A stretch of 64,000 nt of DNA, taken from the NCBI RefSeq assembly GCF_000426185.1, contig NZ_KE384505.1, positions 603,975 to 667,974 on the forward strand. Direction: 5' to 3'. The stretch's first letter is position 1; the number at the start of each line of letters is the position of its first letter. The notes under the pieces are model-generated. The model saw nothing but the letters and a program-made list of their open reading frames with translations, was not told the DNA's origin and searched no databases. The DNA is from Cellulomonas sp. URHD0024 (lineage in GTDB: Bacteria; Actinomycetota; Actinomycetes; Actinomycetales; Cellulomonadaceae). Positions 1 through 13,447 of this stretch are shown here, piece after piece. The translations under genes and the position numbers were made by a program.

Positions 1-1331
1 CCCGCCAGGAACGACGACGTGAGCATCGCGATGAGGATCGAGCCGGCGAGCGCGGTGCCCAGGGAGGCGCCGAGGTTGGTGGCCGTGTTCTGCAGCCCAC
101 CCACCTCGTCGCTCTCGTCCGCCGGCACCGCCGAGACGGTGACGCTGCCCAGCTGGGACGCGAGCGCGCCGATCCCCAGGCCGGCGAGCAGCAGCGGCAC
201 GGTGACGATCTCCGCGCCCGCCGACGACTCCATGGCGGTGAACAGCGAGACGATCCCCAGGCACAGCGACAGGATGCCGAGCCGGACCACGCGCCGCGGG
301 TTGGCGTTGGGGAAGAAGCGCGGGATGCCGGCGGCGGCGAGCAGGAGCGTGATGGACAGCGGCATGATCCGCAGCCCGGTGTCGATCGCGGAGAGCCCGA
401 GCGCGACCGACAGGTACAGCGGGATGGTGAAGAACAGGCCGGCCTGGATCAGGAACTGGAAGAAGAACATGAGCAGGCCGCCCGTGAACTGGCGGTTGGT
501 GAACATCTCGAGCTCGACCAGCGGTTCGCGGCCGCGGCTGACCATGCGGCGCTCCCAGGTGGTGAACAGCCACAGCACGAAGATGCCGGCCAGCACGAGG
601 ATGATCGTCGGCGAGAGCCCCAGGATCGCGGGACCACCCGGCTTGGGCATCACCCAGCCCCACGAGCTCGAGCGCAGCACACCGAAGACCGCGAGCCCGA
701 GACCGGTGGCCGACAGGACGGCGCCGATGATGTCGAGCCGCGGGCCGCGCTCCGTCTCCGGGTCCGAGATCTTGCGGGTCCGCAGGAGTATGAACAGCAC
801 CACGACGACCTCGCCGGCGAACACCCAGCGCCACGAGAAGTAGGTCGTCGCGAAGCCGCCGATGAGCGGGCCGAGGGCGACCGCGACGGCGCCGGCCGCC
901 ATGACCAGACCGTAGGCGCGGGGACGACCGGCCATCGGCACGTTGCTCGCGACGAGGGCGACGATCGCGGGCAGGATCAGCGCGGCACCGATGCCCTCGA
1001 GCAGCGACCAGCCGAGCAGCAGGATCGGCAGGTTGGGTGCGAGGGCCGTCGTCAGCGACCCGGCGCCGTAGATGACGCAGCCGATCGCGAAGGCGCGCTT
1101 GCGCCCGATCAGGGTGCCGACCTTGCCGCCGGGGATCATGAGCATCGCCATGACCAGCGTGTAGAGCGTGATGGCCGTCTGGATGCCCTCGATCGTCGTC
1201 CCCACGTCTTCCGCGACCGTGGCGATCGCGACGTTCATGACCGAGCTGTCGAGGGTCATCAGGAACTGGCCCGCGCCGAGAGTCAGGATCACCGCACCGG
1301 CGGTCGAGGCGGCGCGGGTGTCGACGCTCAC
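1..1331 (-). CDS. MFS drug-efflux transporter, DHA2 (EmrB/QacA) type, 3' end cut by window edge
   Basis: The frame stays open for 443 codons from a GTG at 1331 to the left edge, so the C-terminus is missing; DHA2 proteins usually have 460-520 residues, so little is lost. The N-terminal part has the first helix followed by LDSSVMNVAIATV, the DHA2 motif, and then GTLIGRKRAF, the MFS loop 2-3 motif A. The rest is hydrophobic helices, as expected of a proton-driven multidrug exporter in the plasma membrane. The GTG overlaps the TGA of the methyltransferase (GTGA), so the two genes are probably translationally coupled. The substrate cannot be told from sequence. Confidence 0.85.
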   Translation of the reverse strand, partial: MSVDTRAASTAGAVILTLGAGQFLMTLDSSVMNVAIATVAEDVGTTIEGIQTAITLYTLVMAMLMIPGGKVGTLIGRKRAFAIGCVIYGAGSLTTALAPNLPILLLGWSLLEGIGAALILPAIVALVASNVPMAGRPRAYGLVMAAGAVAVALGPLIGGFATTYFSWRWVFAGEVVVVLFILLRTRKISDPETERGPRLDIIGAVLSATGLGLAVFGVLRSSSWGWVMPKPGGPAILGLSPTIILVLAGIFVLWLFTTWERRMVSRGREPLVELEMFTNRQFTGGLLMFFFQFLIQAGLFFTIPLYLSVALGLSAIDTGLRIMPLSITLLLAAAGIPRFFPNANPRRVVRLGILSLCLGIVSLFTAMESSAGAEIVTVPLLLAGLGIGALASQLGSVTVSAVPADESDEVGGLQNTATNLGASLGTALAGSILIAMLTSSFLA

Positions 1332-1915
1332 CGCTTGACCGCCACCAGCAGTCCGTCCCCGGAGGGTAGGAGCGTCGAGACCAGTCGGTCGTCCGAGCGG
1401 ACCACCCGCCCGACCTCACGGATGATCGTCGTGGTCTCGTCGCGTCGCGCCGGGTCGGCCACGCGGTCGTGCCAGAGCGCGTTGTCGACGGCCAGCACGC
1501 CGCCCGGCCGGAGCATGCGGACCGCCTGCTCGACGTACTGGGGGTAGCTCTCCTTGTCGGCGTCGACGAACACCAGGTCGTACGCGCCGTCGGTGAGCCG
1601 GGGCAGCACGTCGATGGCTCGACCCGGGATCGTGCGCGTGCGGGTCGGCTTGACGCCCTCCTCGGCGAACGCCTCCTTGGCCGCGCGCTGGTGCTCGAGC
1701 TCGAGGTCGATCGTCGTGAGCACCCCGTCCGCCGGCATGCCGCGCAGCAGGTACAGGGACCCGACGCCGGCGCCCGTGCCGATCTCGACGACGGCGCGTG
1801 CGGACACGGCCGCGGCGAGCACGGTCAGTGCCGCACCCGAACCCGGCAGCACCGGCGTGCAGCCGAGCTGACCCGCACGCTCCCGGGCGCGCAGCAGGAC
1901 GTCGTCCTCCGGCAC
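1328..1915 (-). CDS. SAM-dependent O-methyltransferase (Rv1220c-like)
   Basis: Class I methyltransferase of the small-molecule O-methyltransferase group. The SAM-binding loop is VVEIGTGAGVGSLYLL, followed by the acidic TTIDLELEHQ and the metal/catalytic region YDLVFVDADKESYP. It lies divergent from sigE, as Rv1220c does in Mycobacterium. The GTG at 1915 is the first legal start in frame, but the family-conserved N-terminus (WVYCEEFVPED here) begins upstream of it. The frame continues back to an ATC at 1958-1960 with GGAGG five bases upstream and is then closed by TAG, so the real protein probably starts at ATC and has 210 residues. The substrate is unknown. Confidence 0.88.
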   Translation of the reverse strand: MPEDDVLLRARERAGQLGCTPVLPGSGAALTVLAAAVSARAVVEIGTGAGVGSLYLLRGMPADGVLTTIDLELEHQRAAKEAFAEEGVKPTRTRTIPGRAIDVLPRLTDGAYDLVFVDADKESYPQYVEQAVRMLRPGGVLAVDNALWHDRVADPARRDETTTIIREVGRVVRSDDRLVSTLLPSGDGLLVAVKR

Positions 1916-2056
1916 GAACTCCTCGCAGTAGACCCAGCTCTGGGCCTTGTCGGTGGAGATGGCTGCCTCCTACGGGTATGGGCGGTCCTCGCCAGCGTAG
2001 TGGGGCGGTCGAACCCCGGGTGGGAGGTGTGCGGAGACGTCGGCTCCTCTGACGGC

Positions 2057-2083
2057 GGAAACCTTTCGCCCGTCCCGAGCGTT
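2057..2083 (+). promoter_or_regulatory. ECF-type promoter of sigE (GGAAAC-N18-GTT)
   Basis: GGAAAC at 2057-2062, an 18-base spacer and GTT at 2081-2083 match the general ECF sigma pattern GGAAY-N16-18-GTT used by SigE/SigH-type factors. The transcript would start near 2090, upstream of the ATG at 2131 and downstream of the TTG at 2086, so the longer TTG start is unlikely. This suggests autoregulation of sigE. Confidence 0.6.
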
Positions 2084-2130
2084 CCTTGAGTTCGAGCTCC
2101 ACAGGTTTGCCTGGGAGACTGGTGGACGAC

Positions 2131-2763
2131 ATGGCTGACCGCGAGGAGACGTTCCCCGATGAGCACCCGATGAGCACCGAGCCCGCCACCTGGCAGGCGC
2201 CGTCGTGGGAGGACATCGTCCGCGACCACTCGGCGCGGGTGTACCGGCTGGCCTATCGCCTCACCGGCAACAGGTTCGACGCCGAAGACCTCACGCAGGA
2301 GACGTTCGTCCGCGTGTTCCGCGCCCTGCACTCCTACCAGCCGGGCACGTTCGAGGGTTGGCTGCACCGCATCACCACCAACCTCTTCCTCGACCAGGCT
2401 CGTCGTAAGCAGCGCATCCGTATCGACGCCATGGGCGAGGACACGGAGCGGTACGCGTCCGGTGACCAGCTCGCGGCGCCGGAGCGCGCGTTCGAGCACG
2501 GCAACCTGGACCTCGACGTGCAGCGCGCCCTCGACGAGCTGCCGCCGGAGTACCGGGCGGCGGTCGTCCTGTGCGACATCGAGGGTCTGTCGTACGAGGA
2601 GATCGCGGTGACGCTCGGCATCAAGCTCGGCACGGTGCGTTCCCGGATCCACCGGGCCCGCGCCCGCCTGCGGGTGTCCCTCGAGCACCGCGCGCCCGAG
2701 GCTCTGAGCCTGCTCCCCGGGCTTTCCGACGACGAGGCGACGAGCGAGACGGTCCGGCGATGA
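2131..2763 (+). CDS. sigE: ECF RNA polymerase sigma factor SigE
   Basis: Extracytoplasmic-function sigma-70 factor of 210 residues. Region 2 is [20 protein letters not shown] and the following [10 protein letters not shown]. Region 4 holds [20 protein letters not shown] and the helix-turn-helix [19 protein letters not shown]. In mycobacteria SigE responds to cell-envelope stress. The ATG at 2131 follows GGGAGA and lies downstream of the ECF-like promoter; an in-frame TTG at 2086 and ATG at 2170 are alternatives. The stop overlaps the next start (ATGA at 2760). The order sigE, zinc anti-sigma, HtrA, TatB is that of Rv1221-Rv1224, which supports the name. Confidence 0.93.
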   Translation: MADREETFPDEHPMSTEPATWQAPSWEDIVRDHSARVYRLAYRLTGNRFDAEDLTQETFVRVFRALHSYQPGTFEGWLHRITTNLFLDQARRKQRIRIDAMGEDTERYASGDQLAAPERAFEHGNLDLDVQRALDELPPEYRAAVVLCDIEGLSYEEIAVTLGIKLGTVRSRIHRARARLRVSLEHRAPEALSLLPGLSDDEATSETVRR

Positions 2764-3721
2764 CCGCGCACCTCGGCTCCCGGATCAGCGCTCTGGTCGA
2801 CGGCCAGCTCAGCGTCACTGCCACGGAGCGCGCGCTGGCCCACGTGGCAGCCTGCCCGCTGTGCGCGGCGGAGCTGTGCGCCGCCCGCTCCGCGCGTGCC
2901 GCCCTCACGTCCGTCGACGAGCCGTGCCCGGCACCGGACCTGACCGCCCGGCTGCTCTCGCTGCCGGGCAGCGCACCCATCGACCAGGTCCGCAACGACC
3001 CGTTCGCCGCGCCCACGCCCGGATCTCGCTCGGAGCTCGCGTCGTACGGTGTGACGTCGCCCGGCGGGTGGCTCGGCCGCTCGAGCGTGCGTGGAGACCT
3101 GCGACAGAAGCGCGCGGGCGTCCGCCTCGTCGCCGGCTCGATGGCCGGGGTCGGCGCCGTCGCGGCGATGCTCTTCGTCCTGGGCGAGCGGCCGGCCGTC
3201 GTACCCACCAGCCAGCCCGGTGCCGACCTCGGACTGCTCGGCGGGGCGATCACGGACCGGCAGCCCGCGTCGTTCGACACCGGGCCCCGGTCCGCCGGGT
3301 CCGGCGCGATCTCCGTCGCCTGGCTGCAGGCGCACCGGTGGTCCTTCCCGACCGAGCTGCCCGAGGGCTGGACGGTGAGCGCCGTGCGCTGGTCCGGTGA
3401 CCGAGACAGCGAGCTCGAGGTCGACGTGGTCGGCCCGGAGGGCTCCGTCGTCGTGACGGAGCAGCAGGGCCGCCTCGACACCGGCGCACTCGCGGGTGCG
3501 CCGACGAGCGAGGTCGGCGGGCGCGAGGTCTTCGTGCTCTCGTACGCGCCCTGGCACGTCGTCTGGCAGGCCGACTCGACCGTGGTGCAGGTGGTCGCCT
3601 CGGAGTCGAGCGGCTCCGCGGAGCAGCTTGTGGGAGCCTTTCCCGGCGGCGCCTTCGACGACGGCGTGCCCGCGCAGATCACGCGCGGCTGGGACACCGT
3701 GACAGGAGCTCTCGAACGACC

Positions 3722-3725
<4 letters not shown>
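2760..3725 (+). CDS. rseA: membrane anti-sigma factor, RseA-like, zinc-finger type
   Basis: Protein of 321 residues. The N-terminal cytoplasmic domain contains [12 protein letters not shown], the HxxxCxxC signature of zinc-binding anti-sigma domains, which should hold SigE. A single hydrophobic segment ([19 protein letters not shown], about residues 125-143) follows, then an extracytoplasmic region of about 170 residues that presumably senses envelope stress. It starts within the sigE stop and ends within the htrA start, both as ATGA overlaps, so sigma factor, inhibitor and protease are made together. It is longer than Mycobacterium RseA; the outer domain resembles no family I can name. Confidence 0.86.
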
Positions 3726-7460
<3,735 letters not shown>

Positions 7461-7470
7461 GGTGCAGGGC

Positions 7471-8541
7471 ATGGCCACGGAGGACGCCCACCCGCCCGCC
7501 GGCGCAGGCACCGCGCAGGCGCACGCGTTGGCTGCGGAGCCCGACGACGCAGGAGCCGTCGACAAGCCGAGTCTGGCGACGCGTGGCATGGCGTTCTGGG
7601 ACTGGGTCAAGCACACGCGCCCGATGCGGGCGAACGCGCGGTTCGGGGCCCGCAGCGGGGGAGTGCTCACGGGCGGGATCGCCTACTCGACGTTGTTCTC
7701 CGTGTTCGCGGCGCTCACCATCGGTTACACGATCTTCATGAGGTTCCTGGGCGACAACGAGCTGCTGCGCGCGCAGATGCTCAAGTCCATCGACGACGCG
7801 CTACCGGGTCTGATCGACACAGGCGACGGCAGCGGCGGCGCCATCGACCCGGACGCGCTCGTCCTGAACACTCAGCTGACGCTCGCCAGCATCGTCGCCG
7901 CCGTCGTCCTCCTGCTCTCCGCCATCGCGGCCGTCGCTGCCCTGCGCCGAGCCGTCCGTGCGATGTTCGCGGACGACAACGTGAACGGCAACGGGATGCG
8001 CGGCAAGGTGCGCGAGCTCGGCGGGTTCGCCTGTTTCGCGCTCGCGTTCCTCGCCTCGGCCATCCTGACGATCGCCGTGACGTCCGCGACGCAGTGGGTG
8101 CTGGGCGCGCTGGGCCTGAGCGGGTACACGACGACGATCCTCACGGTGCTCGGGATCGCCGTCGGCTTCGTCGTCGACGCCACGGTGTTCGTCCTGATCG
8201 TGACCGTTCTCGCGGATCAGCACCCGGCCCGGAAGGACCTGGTGTGGGGGGCGACGTTCGCGGGCATCGGGCTCGGTGTCGTGCGCCTGCTGGGGACCGC
8301 GGTCGTGGCGGGCAGCGTGCACAAGAACCCGCTCTTCACGTCGGTCATCGTGCTCGTCACGCTGCTGGTCTGGATCAACCTGCTCGCGCGCATCATCCTG
8401 CTGGTCGCGGCGTGGACCGCGGACCCGCCCTACGTGGACAAGCTGGCCCTGTCGCGCACGGCGGTGTCACGCCCGGCGGCGACGCGCCAGGAGGAAGGCA
8501 CCCGCACCGAGCACCACGAGCCCGAGCGCCAGCCCCGCTAG
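7471..8541 (+). CDS. YihY/BrkB family integral membrane protein
   Basis: Protein of 356 residues. A hydrophilic N-terminal tail of about 50 residues is followed by ARFGARSGGVLTGGIAYSTL, the start of the YihY domain, and then six predicted membrane segments, including VVLLLSAIAAVAAL, FVVDATVFVLIVTVL and VIVLVTLLVWINLL. The family was once called RNase BN, but that activity belongs to another protein; its real role is unclear. The ATG at 7471 is preferred to an in-frame ATG at 7435 because a -10 element sits directly before it. The last 75 bases overlap the convergent gene on the other strand. Confidence 0.87.
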   Translation: MATEDAHPPAGAGTAQAHALAAEPDDAGAVDKPSLATRGMAFWDWVKHTRPMRANARFGARSGGVLTGGIAYSTLFSVFAALTIGYTIFMRFLGDNELLRAQMLKSIDDALPGLIDTGDGSGGAIDPDALVLNTQLTLASIVAAVVLLLSAIAAVAALRRAVRAMFADDNVNGNGMRGKVRELGGFACFALAFLASAILTIAVTSATQWVLGALGLSGYTTTILTVLGIAVGFVVDATVFVLIVTVLADQHPARKDLVWGATFAGIGLGVVRLLGTAVVAGSVHKNPLFTSVIVLVTLLVWINLLARIILLVAAWTADPPYVDKLALSRTAVSRPAATRQEEGTRTEHHEPERQPR

Positions 8542-9897
8542 CGGCCCGGACGTGCTCCCGGTCGCGGACAGCTCGCCCCCCTCGGGAACGGCGGGGACGG
8601 CGGGCGTGGCCGTCGAGGTCGGGGTCGGGGTCTGGGTGGGGGTCGGCGTCGGGGTCGGTACGGCCGTCACGGTGAGGAGGGCCGACTCGGACGTGGTCCA
8701 CTCGAACACCACGCTGTGCACGACCGCCCGGACCTGCAGACCGGAGTCCGCGAGGACCGGGTTCAGTGTCAGCGTGGTCCCGGACACGTCGGGTACCGGC
8801 GTCCAGGTCGCACCGTCGCGGCTGGTCTCCCAGGTCACGTCGGTCACGTCTCCGGTCGTCGTCACGGAGAACGTCGCGGCCTCACCCTCGACGAGGCTCA
8901 CGTCGACCGGCGCGGTGACCGTCGGGCGCTCGAACGGGATGACCGTGTCGTTCGCCGCATCCGTCACGTAGACCAGCCGCCCGTCGGGGGAGGCGTCGAC
9001 GCCCTCGGACGACGGGTCGACGAGTGCGATCCCGCTGCGCAGGGGGTTGGCGAAGTTGACCACCTGGAGAGACGGCGTCGAGTTGGTGATGTACAGGCGG
9101 TCCCCGTCGGGGGAGACCGCGAGCGCGCGCGAGCCGGGCCCGACCGGCAGCGTCCTGGTCACGGTGTTGGTGTTGGGGTCGATCACCGAGACCGACGGGG
9201 TGCCCGAGTTGCCCACGTAGAGCTCGTCACGGACCGGGTTGTAGACGATGCCCCACGGGTTGTTGTCCACCGTGACCGTCGGCGGCGGGGGTGGGGGCGG
9301 CGCGGCGCACGTGAAGGTCGCGGTGTCGACCGCCTGCACGCCGTTCAGGTCGTACAGGGTCGCGTAGGCCGTGCCATGGGCGAGCGCGACACCGCGGGTC
9401 GGCGTCTGGAGCTCGCATCCCTGGGCCGCACCACCGGCCGCCGGGAACCGCGTGAACTGGCCGGTCGCGTTCGTCACGTAGACGAACGACGCGTCCGCGG
9501 CGATGCCGCTCGGGTTCCCGAGCGGCCCGAGCTGCGGGCTCACCGTTCCGGTGCTCGGGTCGACGATGTCGAGCGAGCCGGGGATCGGACCCTCGCCGAT
9601 GGCCGACGCGTACACCCGGGTGCCGTCGGGCGAGACGGTGACATCGAACGGCTTGGGCGACGTCGCGATCATGTCGACGACCGTGCCCGTCGCCGTGTCG
9701 ATGACGCTCAGCGAGTTGCCGTCGGCGTTCGCGACGTACGCGCGGGAGCTGTCCGGCGAGAACGCCACCCCAAGTGGACGGTCCCCGACGGGGATCGTCG
9801 GGCCGGGTGCTGCGACAGAAGGGGCGGGCGCGACGCCGACGGCGACGAGGGCCACGGCGCAGACGGCAAGGGCAGTGCGAAGACGACGGTCGGCCAT
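8467..9897 (-). CDS. YVTN beta-propeller surface protein with sorting-like C-terminus
   Basis: Secreted protein of 476 residues. It has an N-terminal signal peptide (RLRTALAVCAVALVAVGVAP), then repeated blades such as AYVANADGNSLSVIDTATG and LYVGNSGTPSVSVIDPNTN, typical of YncE/YVTN propellers. After about residue 330 come an Ig-like stretch and a Thr-Pro repeat linker. The C-terminus has LSATG, a hydrophobic helix and RRRRA, the layout of a sortase substrate, near the LAxTG used by class E sortases. The ATG at 9897 has AGGAGG upstream. The protein probably spans the wall and faces out; its ligand is unknown. It overlaps the YihY gene tail to tail. Confidence 0.82.
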   Translation of the reverse strand: MADRRLRTALAVCAVALVAVGVAPAPSVAAPGPTIPVGDRPLGVAFSPDSSRAYVANADGNSLSVIDTATGTVVDMIATSPKPFDVTVSPDGTRVYASAIGEGPIPGSLDIVDPSTGTVSPQLGPLGNPSGIAADASFVYVTNATGQFTRFPAAGGAAQGCELQTPTRGVALAHGTAYATLYDLNGVQAVDTATFTCAAPPPPPPPTVTVDNNPWGIVYNPVRDELYVGNSGTPSVSVIDPNTNTVTRTLPVGPGSRALAVSPDGDRLYITNSTPSLQVVNFANPLRSGIALVDPSSEGVDASPDGRLVYVTDAANDTVIPFERPTVTAPVDVSLVEGEAATFSVTTTGDVTDVTWETSRDGATWTPVPDVSGTTLTLNPVLADSGLQVRAVVHSVVFEWTTSESALLTVTAVPTPTPTPTQTPTPTSTATPAVPAVPEGGELSATGSTSGPLAGLALGLVVLGAGAFLLARRRRA

Positions 9898-9933
9898 CAC
9901 GCCTCCTGGTGCGGGGACTCGCACCGTATCAAG

Positions 9934-10701
9934 TCAGGGCGATCCGGGCGCCATCCGAGCGTGCAGCTCCGGGATTCGGGCGCTCAACCTCGCGAGCCGC
10001 GCGAGGGTCGAGGCCGGTTCACCGATCTCGCCGAGACGCAGCATCCCGGGGTCCCCGGCCCGTTGGCCTGCGGCGATACGGTCCGTCGCGGCGACGATCC
10101 GGACCGGGACGTGGTCCAGGAGGTCGCCGGCGCCGATCGATCCGTACCCGTCCGCGATGGTGCGTAGTCCGTCGACCATCTCGGCCGCGTCGGCCTCGGG
10201 GTGCAGCAGGGCGGAGTTCCACGCGTACATCGCCACGTCGTCCAACGGGACGCCCGGCCCGGCGACGTCCCAGTCGAACACGCCCGCCAGCTCGTCACCG
10301 TCGAACGCGAGGTTGTAGATCGCCGTGTCGTGGTGGCAGACGATCTCCCCGGGCTCGAGCGCACGCTCGACGAACCGCCACCGGCGGGACTGCCGCGGGA
10401 ACCCGGCCACCGCGGTGTGGAACGCCCGCAGCCAGCGCATGGCGGACCGCGTCTGGGCGGCTGAGGGCTGCTCCGTGCCGATGGCCAGCACATGCCCGGG
10501 CAGGAACGTGAGGATCTCGCGGCCACGGTCGTCGATGCCGAGCACCCGCGGAACCCTCTCGACGCCGGCCGCGGCGAGGAAGTCGAGCAGCTCGTGCACC
10601 GCCGGGGTCCAGGGGCCGGTCGGGCGGCGCACCGTGTCACCGACGCGGACCGCCCCACCCACGTTCCCGCCAGGCAGCGCGATCTCGGCGTCAGGCGTCA
10701 C
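9934..10701 (-). CDS. aminoglycoside phosphotransferase (APH)-fold kinase
   Basis: Protein of 255 residues with the APH/choline-kinase catalytic core: ICHHDTAIYNLAFDG is the catalytic loop (HxDxxxxN type) and VFDWDVAGPG carries the metal-binding Asp. The N-terminal lobe is short, with RRPTGPWTPAVHELLDFLAA and a PRVLG motif. It would transfer a phosphate from ATP to a small hydroxylated molecule. Actinobacteria hold many such kinases with unknown substrates, and nothing nearby points to antibiotic resistance. The GTG start has no clear Shine-Dalgarno. It stands alone, 105 bases from the end of the sdh operon. Confidence 0.8.
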   Translation of the reverse strand: MTPDAEIALPGGNVGGAVRVGDTVRRPTGPWTPAVHELLDFLAAAGVERVPRVLGIDDRGREILTFLPGHVLAIGTEQPSAAQTRSAMRWLRAFHTAVAGFPRQSRRWRFVERALEPGEIVCHHDTAIYNLAFDGDELAGVFDWDVAGPGVPLDDVAMYAWNSALLHPEADAAEMVDGLRTIADGYGSIGAGDLLDHVPVRIVAATDRIAAGQRAGDPGMLRLGEIGEPASTLARLARLSARIPELHARMAPGSP

Positions 10702-10755
10702 GGCGGCGCTCCAGGACGGGCTCGGCGCGGCGGCCCGCCGCGCGGCGACGATTCC

Positions 10756-10788
10756 GAGGATCTGCCGACGAATGGGCGGCGGATCCTC
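10756..10788 (-). terminator. hairpin terminator of the sdh operon
   Basis: GAGGATCTGCCG and CGGCGGATCCTC pair as a 12-base stem with one G-T wobble around a nine-base loop, 18 bases past the sdhB stop. There is no U-tract, as is common in high-GC actinobacteria. Confidence 0.65.
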
Positions 10789-10806
10789 TGATTCTTGGCT
10801 GGCGGG

Positions 10807-11565
10807 TCAGAAGGCGCGCGTGATCATCGCGCGCTTGACCTCTTGGATCGCCTTCGTCACCTCGATGCCGCGGGGGCACGCCTCGGTGCAGTTGAAGGTC
10901 GTGCGGCAGCGCCACACACCCTCCTTGTCGTTGAGGATCTCGAGGCGCTGGGTGCCGCCCTCGTCGCGACTGTCGAAGATGAACCGGTGCGCGTTCACGA
11001 TCGCGGCGGGGCCGAAGTACTGCCCGTCGGTCCAGAACACGGGGCACGACGAGGTGCACGCCGCGCACAGGATGCACTTGGTGGTGTCGTCGAACCGGGC
11101 GCGCTGCTCGGCGCTCTGCAGGCGCTCCTTGGAGGGCTCGGTCCCGGTCGTGATGAGGAACGGCATGATCTCGCGGTAGGACGCGAAGAACGGCTCCATG
11201 TCGACGACGAGGTCCTTGATCACCGGGAGGCCCTTGATGGGCTCGACGATGATCGGCTTCTTGATGTCGAGGTCCTTGAGCAGCGTCTTGCAGGCCAGGC
11301 GGTTGCGGCCGTTGATCCGCATGGCGTCGGAGCCGCAGACCCCGTGGGCGCAGGAGCGGCGGAACGTCAGGGAGCCGTCCTCCTCCCACTTCACCTTGTG
11401 GAGCGCGTCCAGCACGCGGTCGGTGCCGTGCGCGCGCACCGTGAACTCGTCCCAGTACGGCTCGCCGGTGCCGTCGTCGCCGGGCAGGTACCGACGGACC
11501 TTGAGCGTGACGTCGAAGGACGGGATCGCGGGTGCGGCCGAGGGGGCGTCGAGGGTGGCGGTCAT
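10807..11565 (-). CDS. sdhB: succinate dehydrogenase iron-sulfur subunit
   Basis: Protein of 252 residues that passes electrons from SdhA flavin to the membrane quinone site through three iron-sulfur clusters. The ligands are visible: RRSCAHGVCGSDAMRINGRN with downstream ACKTLL for the [2Fe-2S] centre, CILCAACTSSCPVFW for [4Fe-4S], and CRTTFNCTEACPRGIEVTKA for [3Fe-4S]. It is the last gene of sdhCDAB; its ATG overlaps the sdhA stop. The ATG at 11565 fits the family length. A hairpin follows. Confidence 0.97.
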   Translation of the reverse strand: MTATLDAPSAAPAIPSFDVTLKVRRYLPGDDGTGEPYWDEFTVRAHGTDRVLDALHKVKWEEDGSLTFRRSCAHGVCGSDAMRINGRNRLACKTLLKDLDIKKPIIVEPIKGLPVIKDLVVDMEPFFASYREIMPFLITTGTEPSKERLQSAEQRARFDDTTKCILCAACTSSCPVFWTDGQYFGPAAIVNAHRFIFDSRDEGGTQRLEILNDKEGVWRCRTTFNCTEACPRGIEVTKAIQEVKRAMITRAF

Positions 11566-13415
11566 CAGTACTTGCGCTCCATCGGCTGGTAGCGGGTCAC
11601 CGTGACGGGCTTGGAGCCCAGCACGAGCTGGTAGTCCTCGAACACGGTGGTGTGGGCGAACGCACCCTTGTGGTCGCCGTCGCCGTCCGTGCCCCACAGG
11701 CGGTGCCCCTTGACCGGCAGGGGTCGGCGGTACGCCATCGTGTGCAGCATGTAGTTCTTGTCGTCGCGGTCCGGGAAGTCCTCGCGGAAGTGCCCGCCAC
11801 GGGACTCGTCCCGGTTCAGGGCGCCGACGACGACCGTCTCGGCGATGTCGAGCAGGAAGCCGAGCTCGACGGCCTCGAGCAGGTCGGTGTTGAACATCCG
11901 GCTCTTGTCCTGGACGCTCACGTGCCGGAACCGCTTCTGCAGGCTCTTGACGTCCTCGAGCGCCTGCGTGAGCGACTCCTTGGTGCGGAACACCTGGGCG
12001 TTGAGGTCCATCGACTCCTGCAGCGCCTTGCGCAGGTCCGCCACCCGCTCGCCGTCGGGCCGCGTCCGGATCTCCTCGAGGCCGGCGACGACGGAGTCGG
12101 CGGCGCCCTCGGGCAGCTCGACCCAGGACGCCTGGAGCGCGTACGCCGCCGCCGAGATGCCTGCCCGCTTGCCGAACACGTTGATGTCCAGCAGCGAGTT
12201 GGTGCCCAGGCGGTTGGAGCCGTGCACGCTCACGCACGCGACCTCGCCGGCGGCGTACAGGCCGCGGATGACGTCGGTCTGGTTGCGCAGGACCTCGGCC
12301 TCGATGTTGGTGGGAATGCCACCCATCGCGTAGTGGGCCGTGGGGTAGACGGGCACCGGCTCCGTGTACGGCTCGATGCCCAGGTAGGTGCGCGCGAACT
12401 CGGTGATGTCCGGCAGCTTGGCGTCGATGTGCGCCGGCTCGAGGTGGGTCAGGTCGAGCAGGACGTAGTCCTTGTTCGGGCCGGCGCCGCGGCCCTCGCG
12501 GACCTCGTTGGCCATCGACCGCGCCACGATGTCGCGGGGGGCCAGGTCCTTGATGGTGGGGGCGTAGCGCTCCATGAAGCGCTCGCCCTCGGAGTTGCGC
12601 AGGATGCCGCCCTCGCCGCGCGCCGCCTCGCTCAGCAGGATGCCGAGACCCGCCAGGCCGGTCGGGTGGAACTGGAAGAACTCCATGTCCTCCAACGGGA
12701 TGCCGCGGCGGTACGCCAGCGCCATGCCGTCACCGGTGAGGGTGTGCGCGTTGCTCGTCGTCTTGAAGATCTTGCCCGCGCCGCCCGTGGCGATGACCAC
12801 CGACTTGGCCTGGAAGACGTGGATCTCGCCGGTGGCCAGCTCGTAGGCGACGACGCCCGAGACGTTGACCTCCTCGCCCTCGGCAACGTGGCCGGCCGCG
12901 AGGTCGTGGTCCACCAGCAGGTCCAGCACGTAGAACTCGTTGAAGAACTCGACCTCGTTCTTCACGCACTGCTGGTAGAGCGTCTGCAGGATCATGTGGC
13001 CGGTGCGGTCCGCCGCGTAGCAGGACCGGCGGACGGCGGCCTCGCCGTGGTTGCGCGTGTGGCCGCCGAAGCGTCGCTGGTCGATCCTGCCCTCGGGCGT
13101 GCGGTTGAACGGCAGGCCCATCTTCTCCAGGTCGAGCACCGCGTCGATGGCCTCCTTGGCCATGACCTCGGCGGCGTCCTGGTCGACCAGGTAGTCACCG
13201 CCCTTGACGGTGTCGAACGTGTGCCACTCCCAGTTGTCCTCCTCGACGTTGGCCAGTGCGGCGCACATGCCGCCCTGGGCCGCACCCGTGTGGGAGCGCG
13301 TCGGGTAGAGCTTGGAGATGACGGCCGTGCGTACGCGCGTGGAGGACTCGAGGGCGGCACGCATTCCTGCGCCGCCCGCGCCGACGATCACGACGTCGTA
13401 CTGGTGGGTCTGCAT
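11565..13415 (-). CDS. sdhA: succinate dehydrogenase flavoprotein subunit
   Basis: Protein of 616 residues that oxidises succinate to fumarate in the TCA cycle and respiratory chain. The N-terminal FAD dinucleotide fold is [27 protein letters not shown] holds the His that binds FAD covalently. FFQFHPTGL and [10 protein letters not shown], with [13 protein letters not shown] near residue 390, are active-site and FAD motifs. The frame is open upstream to 13568, but homology begins at the ATG at 13415, preceded by AAGGAAGG. The length fits actinobacterial SdhA. Confidence 0.97.
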   Translation of the reverse strand: MQTHQYDVVIVGAGGAGMRAALESSTRVRTAVISKLYPTRSHTGAAQGGMCAALANVEEDNWEWHTFDTVKGGDYLVDQDAAEVMAKEAIDAVLDLEKMGLPFNRTPEGRIDQRRFGGHTRNHGEAAVRRSCYAADRTGHMILQTLYQQCVKNEVEFFNEFYVLDLLVDHDLAAGHVAEGEEVNVSGVVAYELATGEIHVFQAKSVVIATGGAGKIFKTTSNAHTLTGDGMALAYRRGIPLEDMEFFQFHPTGLAGLGILLSEAARGEGGILRNSEGERFMERYAPTIKDLAPRDIVARSMANEVREGRGAGPNKDYVLLDLTHLEPAHIDAKLPDITEFARTYLGIEPYTEPVPVYPTAHYAMGGIPTNIEAEVLRNQTDVIRGLYAAGEVACVSVHGSNRLGTNSLLDINVFGKRAGISAAAYALQASWVELPEGAADSVVAGLEEIRTRPDGERVADLRKALQESMDLNAQVFRTKESLTQALEDVKSLQKRFRHVSVQDKSRMFNTDLLEAVELGFLLDIAETVVVGALNRDESRGGHFREDFPDRDDKNYMLHTMAYRRPLPVKGHRLWGTDGDGDHKGAFAHTTVFEDYQLVLGSKPVTVTRYQPMERKY

Positions 13416-13447
13416 CGGGGTCGATGCCTTCCTTGTTCTTGGGGAGG

